From Methanobacteriaceae archaeon (GTDB lineage Archaea > Methanobacteriota > Methanobacteria > Methanobacteriales > Methanobacteriaceae): a DNA stretch of 32,700 bases. The position numbers and the translations under genes were made by a program. The notes under the pieces are model-generated. The model was not told the origin of the DNA and searched no databases. It was given only the letters and a program-made list of their open reading frames with translations. Below, piece after piece: positions 28,005-32,700 of this stretch; within the stretch, counting starts at the first letter, position 1, and the number at the start of each line of letters is the position of its first letter. The stretch lies in the NCBI GenBank assembly GCA_011620845.1, contig WOYJ01000029.1:1-32700 (forward strand). The letters run 5' to 3'.

Positions 28005-28940
28005 ATGCTTAAAATATTCGGCCGGAAGAAAGATAAAAAGAAGGATGAAAGGGAGTTACTTACCGTTGAATCCCCTGAACCAGTGGACTGCCTCTGCGAT
28101 TTCACCTTCAACTTTCACTGGCAGCATAAGGGAGAGAAGCTCGATCCTACTTGGAAAATCCCCCAAAACGACTTAACCTTCGGAGACCTGGTGGAACACC
28201 TAAAAAGTGGAGGAGATATACGTATAAATGGAGATGCTGGTCATAGGTTGGCCTCCAGTATGGGTGTGGACCTTAAGTACTTCGGTGGAAGTGGAAACGA
28301 CATACCGGTTGGTGACATCTACGTAGAGGGAGATTCCGACACCCGAATGGGGATCAGCATGGCCCGGGGCAATATCTACGTTAAAGGAGCAGTAAAAGAG
28401 CCCATGGGCAACCTGGTAGAGGTTAAATCAGATGTTAAAGGCTACCAGAAGTACAGATCGATTACGGACATCATGCACCAGGGCCTCCAGGGAGATAAAC
28501 TCGTATCATGCGATTTGGTGGGAAGTAAACTCGTAATCGATGACGGGACAGTCAAAGACACCGTCGGTGCCAGGTTAGACCGTGAGGTAGAGATAATCTT
28601 TCATGGCAAGGTGGATCTAAGCACCGGGATACTCATGAGGAAGGGCATCGTCCGGGTGAATGGCCCGGCCGGGAAAAACAGTGGAGCCCTGTTAAATGGG
28701 GGCACCCTGATCATCAACGGAAACACCGATGATTTCACCGCCATAGACATGATCAAGGGTAAAATAATAGTAAACGGTGATGCCGGTAAATTCCTGGCAG
28801 CCAACAAGAAAACCGGTGTCATATTCTCTAAAAAGGGACGTCCAATTCCACCTGTAAATGAAAAACCAGTATCCACTGAGGATAGAAATCTTCTTCTAGC
28901 TTACGGCTTCAATCCCCAAGGTTTCAGGAAGTTTGAATAG
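28005..28940 (+). CDS. GXGXG-repeat protein related to FwdC/GltB C-terminal domain
   Basis: A 311-aa protein. A basic N-terminal stretch (FGRKKDKKKDE) leads into a right-handed beta-helix of GXGXG repeats: GGDIRINGDAGHRLAS, GDIYVEGDSDTRMG, GNIYVKGAVKEPMG, then GTLIINGNTDDFTA and GKIIVNGDAGKFLA. FwdC (formylmethanofuran dehydrogenase subunit C) and the GltB C-terminal domain share this fold. Similar methanogen genes are often labelled tributyrin esterase, a name with little sequence support here. No partner Fwd subunits are nearby, so it is a stand-alone relative of unknown role. The Shine-Dalgarno site GGGGAT lies just before the ATG. It converges on the DUF368 gene with 18 bases between. Confidence 0.8.
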   Translation: MLKIFGRKKDKKKDERELLTVESPEPVDCLCDFTFNFHWQHKGEKLDPTWKIPQNDLTFGDLVEHLKSGGDIRINGDAGHRLASSMGVDLKYFGGSGNDIPVGDIYVEGDSDTRMGISMARGNIYVKGAVKEPMGNLVEVKSDVKGYQKYRSITDIMHQGLQGDKLVSCDLVGSKLVIDDGTVKDTVGARLDREVEIIFHGKVDLSTGILMRKGIVRVNGPAGKNSGALLNGGTLIINGNTDDFTAIDMIKGKIIVNGDAGKFLAANKKTGVIFSKKGRPIPPVNEKPVSTEDRNLLLAYGFNPQGFRKFE

Positions 28941-28958
28941 ATCACGGAAGGTAAATAT

Positions 28959-29828
28959 TTAATTTTTGTGTTGACCTTCAAATCCCTTCTCCAGAACAAA
29001 AACTAGGATAAAACCTATTATCGCCATCACTACAACCGGCGCAACAGAATCCATACTGGCCACTGTTCTTTCATAGGGCAACCTCAACGTACCGATCATC
29101 AATCCCACAAGAAATGACATGGTAATGGATTTATGATGATTTAACATGTAATCCAGTGCTCTTGAAAAGGATAAAATCCCTATTAACGCACCTATTCCAA
29201 ACACAATAATTTCAGTAAACTGCATATTGTTTAAAACATTTATCATATATTCATATTGGTTTAGAAGAAGCAGGATAAATGCTCCGGAAATTCCAGGCAG
29301 TATCATGGCACATATGGCCACCATTCCCGAGAAAAATATCACCGGTAAGGAGTGGTTGGCCTGAATAGGGTTTAAACCAATGAAGATAATGGCAAATACA
29401 AACCCCAAGAGTAAAAATGCTACGTTTTTAACGTTTAAACCACCCACATGTTTGTAGACAAAAAATGCAGATGAAAATATTAAACCAAAGAAGAATGCAT
29501 ATGTTAACGCGGGATAATTAGCTAAAAGATATGATATCACCTTGGACATGGTTAAAATAGCTAAACCTATACCTAAAAGTAGAGGTATGAATAACCTGAA
29601 GTCTATTTCCTTTATAGCGTTTTCTTTAAATTTTTTAAATTTTCCCTCTACTAGGTACAACAGAAATTTAAAGTCGATACGACTTATGGCATGGATGAGT
29701 CTTTCATAGATGCCGGTGATCAATGCTATTGTTCCACCGGAAACACCGGGGATCACGTCTGCTGTTCCCATAAACAGCCCTCTTAAAAATATTAGAAAAG
29801 CTTCCAGGTTAATCTTGACAATTTTCAT
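28959..29828 (-). CDS. DUF368 membrane protein, PopT-type polyprenyl-phosphate transporter family
   Basis: A 289-aa protein with about nine hydrophobic segments. The family signature GLFMGTADVIPGVSGGTIALITGIYE is at residues 17-42, and a second related loop AMILPGISGAFILLLLNQYE is in the middle, consistent with an internal duplication of re-entrant loops. In bacteria DUF368 proteins (PopT) return undecaprenyl phosphate from the outer to the inner leaflet. In an archaeon the likely cargo is dolichyl phosphate (inference). It diverges from the DedA gene across 113 bases. Confidence 0.85.
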   Translation of the reverse strand: MKIVKINLEAFLIFLRGLFMGTADVIPGVSGGTIALITGIYERLIHAISRIDFKFLLYLVEGKFKKFKENAIKEIDFRLFIPLLLGIGLAILTMSKVISYLLANYPALTYAFFFGLIFSSAFFVYKHVGGLNVKNVAFLLLGFVFAIIFIGLNPIQANHSLPVIFFSGMVAICAMILPGISGAFILLLLNQYEYMINVLNNMQFTEIIVFGIGALIGILSFSRALDYMLNHHKSITMSFLVGLMIGTLRLPYERTVASMDSVAPVVVMAIIGFILVFVLEKGFEGQHKN

Positions 29829-29941
29829 TCGAGCACCATAACATATTTGAACAAAGTATTAAGTAAATCAGAAGATAAGATTGTTTTTTATCCTTAGAAT
29901 TATAATCCTTTTTTTATACTTTTAAATGTAGGTGGTTTAAT

Positions 29942-30550
29942 ATGGCTGGAATCATAGAAACAGTGACTAACTTCGCTATCTACTTAATTGAAGATCTGGG
30001 ATACTGGGGTGTTTTCATAGGCATGATCCTGGAAAGCGCGTGTATACCACTTCCCAGTGAAGTTATCATGCCCCTATCCGGTTTCGTCGTCTACAGGGGT
30101 GAGATGGGCCTCTTAGGAATTACCATCGTCGGTGCGGTGGGAAACCTCATAGGTTCCTGGATCGCCTATTTCGTAGGACTTAAAGGTGGAAGGCCCTTCC
30201 TGGAAAAATACGGTAAGTACGTGCTCATAAGCCCCGCGAAGCTGGATATGGCTCATGAATGGTTTAATAAATACGGCCATGAGGCGGTGCTTATAAGTCG
30301 GGTTCTGCCGATAATCAGAACTTTCATATCCCTACCTGCTGGTATAACGGAAATGGACCTGAAAAAGTTCACCATCTACACCTTCGTGGGTTCACTACCC
30401 TGGTGCTTTGTTTTAGCATACATGGGGTTTATGCTAGGACCAAACTGGAATATAATAGAGGAATACTTCCATTACATGGACATCGTCATGGTTATAGCAG
30501 TGGTTATCCTGGCAGTCTACCTGGTCCATAAGTACTGGCGGGATTACTAA
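29942..30550 (+). CDS. DedA-family membrane protein
   Basis: A 202-aa DedA/VTT protein with the full classical pattern: GMILESACIPLPSEVIMPLSG near 22-42 (E and PxPSE), GAVGNLIGSWIAYFVGLKGG near 60-79, then ISRVLPIIRTFISLPAGITEMDL near 119-141 with the two conserved Arg. DedA members include UptA, a bacterial undecaprenyl-phosphate translocase. AGGTGGT lies about 8 bases before the ATG. A TTTTTATACTTTTAAA element near 29910-29926 is a probable TATA region. It is divergent from DUF368, so the shared 113-base spacer should hold both promoters. Confidence 0.9.
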   Translation: MAGIIETVTNFAIYLIEDLGYWGVFIGMILESACIPLPSEVIMPLSGFVVYRGEMGLLGITIVGAVGNLIGSWIAYFVGLKGGRPFLEKYGKYVLISPAKLDMAHEWFNKYGHEAVLISRVLPIIRTFISLPAGITEMDLKKFTIYTFVGSLPWCFVLAYMGFMLGPNWNIIEEYFHYMDIVMVIAVVILAVYLVHKYWRDY

Positions 30551-30603
30551 ATACACAGACAACTCTAGAAATAATTAATTTTTCAGATTTAAGGAAAGAT
30601 AAA

Positions 30604-31568
30604 TTACACTTTGTTATTTTTCACCTTCAAATATAATTTCCAGTTTTCATCTACAGATATCACACGTCTAATCACCAAAAGCAGGAAAACTATCAGTACT
30701 TTAATCTTTATCACGTAAAAATTTGAAGGTGAAACATTGTAATAACCCCATATCAACATGAAAACCACCAGAGCGATCCATATCACGGGTGAAAAAATCA
30801 CATACTTTACTGGTTGCATCTCTACGGTCTAATTTACTAGTGTTAACACTTGCTATATTGCCCTGAAGGATTCCGGCAAGTCCTATTAGAACGTAGCACA
30901 ACACCCAACCAATGTCAGGCAACTGACCTGACATGTAAATTCCATTTGAAAATTGATAGGTGATACAAGATCTGATACAAATTGAACCAGAAGGGCCAGT
31001 GCCAATAGTATAATGGGATTTCTACCCCGGGATTTCTACCCCCCATTTATTTACTTGTTTCATTATCAAATTTACCAAAAGCATGAATATAACAAAATTT
31101 CGGATTATATAAAATGAAAAAATAGAAAATGCCGATGTAATCCCTTGTAACCACAGAAGATAGGGTGTTCCAGGAAATCCAAATGGCAGAAACCATTACA
31201 ATCAAGGCATCTAAAATAGTTTTGTAAATATTTTCAGGGCTATCAAGAGGCCTGAACAATAAAAACAGTCCTATTAAGAAAAATAAATAATACAGCAAAT
31301 AAAATATATCGGTGGCGGATGGAAAAGGTTGAACATGTAAAACAACCTCCATAAAAGCCCATATTGTATCTCCTATAACATAGAGCAGTAATGAGAATGC
31401 AATGAATAACCAGGCCAAATAAATACGTTTTCCATAAATTCTAGACCTCTTTGCAGCATATATTAAACATAAAAAGGAAAGAAATCCCACCAGAGGAATG
31501 ATAAAATCAAAGAATATAATATTAATTTCCATACTTTGATTAGTTAATAAAAAAAAGTACAAATCCAA
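30604..31568 (-). pseudogene. Decayed 8-TM sensor input module (sensor kinase N-terminus)
   Basis: The 173-aa open piece at 31568-31047 has several TM helices with IGDTIWAFMEVVLHVQPFPSATDIFYLLYY, the hallmark of the multi-TM input domain found at the N-terminus of methanobacterial PAS/histidine-kinase sensors. The rest appears in other frames downstream: IILLALALLVQFVSDLV (near 31010), YMSGQLPDIGWVLCYVLIGLAG (near 30930-30860) and VKYVIFSPVIWIALVVFML (near 30815-30760). At least three frame changes separate them. Removing one copy of the 14-bp duplication at 31015-31042 joins GRNP to IILLALAL in one frame. No PAS or kinase domain remains. The gene is non-functional. Confidence 0.8.
31015..31042. 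repeat. Perfect 14-bp tandem duplication
   Basis: GGGATTTCTACCCC occurs twice in immediate succession at 31015-31028 and 31029-31042. Its length is not a multiple of three and it lies at the point where the decayed sensor changes frame, so it is a probable inactivating event. Confidence 0.9.
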
Positions 31569-31694
31569 TTATCAAAGATGCACCAAAAATTGAAGCAGTT
31601 TTAAAGGAAATAAATTCTCTTTCTGGACCTGGTAAATTATTCATGAATTTCCTTGAACTTAATCACATAAAAAAATAGATTTATTCGTCAGAAA

Positions 31695-31706
31695 AATTTA
31701 TATAGG
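31695..31706 (+). promoter_or_regulatory. TATA box of htpX
   Basis: AAATTTATATAG lies about 45 bases before the ATG at 31748. Transcription would begin near 31728 and include the AGGTGAT Shine-Dalgarno site at 31735-31741. Confidence 0.6.
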
Positions 31707-31747
31707 ACATCAGATATTATGAATGTGAACATTTAGGTGATAAAAAA

Positions 31748-32700
31748 ATGAAGAAAATGGGAACTTTAAGATTAACCATGCGGCTATATTTAGCAATTGC
31801 CCTATTATTTTTCCTGATCTATGTGATTGTTACACTGGCCGGATATTTCCTGCACTTCGGGAACCTTACCTTCTACGCTATACTGGCCGTCGCCATAGTA
31901 GTGGGCCAGTACCTTCTGGGGCCTAAGCTGGTGGAAATGACCATGCGGGTGAGATACGTATCTCCCCATGAAGCCCCTAAACTCCATGCCATGGTGGAAG
32001 ACCTGGCCATGAAGGCTGGCATCCCCAAACCAAAGGTAGGAATCTCTGAAGTGAACATACCCAATGCATTCGCCTTCGGGAGAACCAAAAGTGACGGTAG
32101 AGTCTGCGTAACCAGGGGATTACTTCACATACTGGATGAAGGAGAATTAAGGGCGGTTCTGGGACATGAACTATCCCACATCAACCACCGGGACATGGCG
32201 GTGATAACCATGATCAGCGCCGTTCCACTGATCTTCTACTACATATTCATCAGCACATTATTCAGTGGCGGTGACAATGATAATGCCGGACTCATCGGAG
32301 TCGTCGCTTTAGTTGGTTATTTCCTGTCACAGTTGATTGTTCTCTTCGTATCTAGGGTAAGGGAATATTATGCCGATCAGGGAAGTGTAGAACTGGGAAA
32401 CCCACCACATGAACTGGCCAGCGCACTTTACAAACTTACCTATACCTCAGCTGTAGCAGATAAAAGGGAAAAGAAGGAAGTTGAGGGTGTGAAAGCCTTC
32501 TTCGTCAACGACATTTCCAGCTCCAGTGATGTGATCAGTGACTTAAAACAGCTGGACCTGGACATGAATGGAAGCATCAGTGAAGCTGAACTCAATGAAC
32601 TAAAATACAACCGAACCAAAATAGGTACCGGCAGTCAGATCATGGAAGTACTTTCTACCCACCCCAACATGGTTAAAAGGGTTAAAAGACTGTCTGAGAT
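31748..32700 (+). CDS. htpX: HtpX-type membrane metalloprotease (3' end cut by window)
   Basis: The first 317 codons of an M48 zinc protease. Two N-terminal TM helices (about 12-58) precede the catalytic domain; VLGHELSHINHRD near 137-149 contains HExxH, and SRVREYYADQGSVELG near 202-217 supplies the third zinc ligand Glu. Two further hydrophobic stretches lie between them. HtpX degrades misfolded membrane proteins. AGGTGAT lies 6 bases before the ATG and a TATA box further upstream. The stop codon is outside the window. The segment near 250-275, with DLDMNGSISEAELNELK, resembles an EF-hand-like D-x-D-x-(N/G)-x-I-x(2)-x-E loop, which is unusual for HtpX. Confidence 0.93.
   Translation, partial: MKKMGTLRLTMRLYLAIALLFFLIYVIVTLAGYFLHFGNLTFYAILAVAIVVGQYLLGPKLVEMTMRVRYVSPHEAPKLHAMVEDLAMKAGIPKPKVGISEVNIPNAFAFGRTKSDGRVCVTRGLLHILDEGELRAVLGHELSHINHRDMAVITMISAVPLIFYYIFISTLFSGGDNDNAGLIGVVALVGYFLSQLIVLFVSRVREYYADQGSVELGNPPHELASALYKLTYTSAVADKREKKEVEGVKAFFVNDISSSSDVISDLKQLDLDMNGSISEAELNELKYNRTKIGTGSQIMEVLSTHPNMVKRVKRLSE

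Overview
The window looks like chromosome of a methanogenic archaeon of the order Methanobacteriales, probably Methanobacterium or a close relative. The signs are an archaeal replication and translation set (MCM helicase, RFC small and large subunits, aIF2-beta, NMD3, short archaeal-type TyrRS, DRG GTPase, AK6/Fap7 kinase), archaeal lipid and N-glycan genes (UbiA-type prenyltransferase, AglB/STT3), a sulfide-type Thi4, a GXGXG protein related to FwdC, purine-rich Shine-Dalgarno sites of GGTGAT/GGAGG type, TATA-box promoters and U-rich ends. Assignment to a genus is inference.

Layout. 1-1420: a UbiA prenyltransferase convergent with a membrane-anchored FAM173-like methyltransferase. 1649-4693, plus strand: tRNA-Ala(CGC), a double-CDGSH iron-sulfur protein, a DedA/VTT-type membrane protein, a CDF metal transporter whose reading frame is broken near its 3' end, and thymidylate kinase. 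4871-5287: an acidic orphan. 5394-10464, minus strand: a small conserved protein, TyrRS, NMD3, aIF2-beta and MCM. 10666-12389, plus strand: a TM-anchored coiled-coil protein and a membrane acyltransferase. 12446-13571, minus strand: RlmE/FtsJ and a YfcE-type phosphodiesterase. 13743-25435, plus strand: TopA, AglB, DRG GTPase, Thi4, AK6/Fap7, a dead insertion sequence with recognisable terminal inverted repeats, RFC small and RFC large. 25873-31748: an unrecognised protein, an APC permease with an unusual start, a FwdC-like GXGXG protein, a divergent DUF368/DedA pair and a decayed 8-TM sensor input module. The window ends inside htpX.

How the genes fit together. Most of the window is housekeeping. 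Replication and topology genes (mcm, topA, rfcS, rfcL with a C-terminal PIP box) and translation genes (tyrS, nmd3, aif2-beta, rlmE, drg, AK6) dominate. A second theme is the polyprenyl/isoprenoid membrane: a UbiA enzyme, AglB (which uses dolichyl-linked glycans), two VTT/DedA-type proteins and a DUF368 protein. The last two are neighbours on opposite strands and belong to the two families shown in bacteria to return undecaprenyl phosphate across the membrane. That pairing suggests a dolichyl-phosphate recycling function in this archaeon and is the most biologically suggestive point of the window.

The accessory or decaying part is small: one IS relic, one 8-TM sensor pseudogene with a 14-bp tandem duplication at a frame break, one frameshifted CDF gene, and three places where short tandem repeats lie at or across gene 3' ends. 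I did not find a CRISPR array, a prophage, a recognised defence system or an obviously new multi-gene system.
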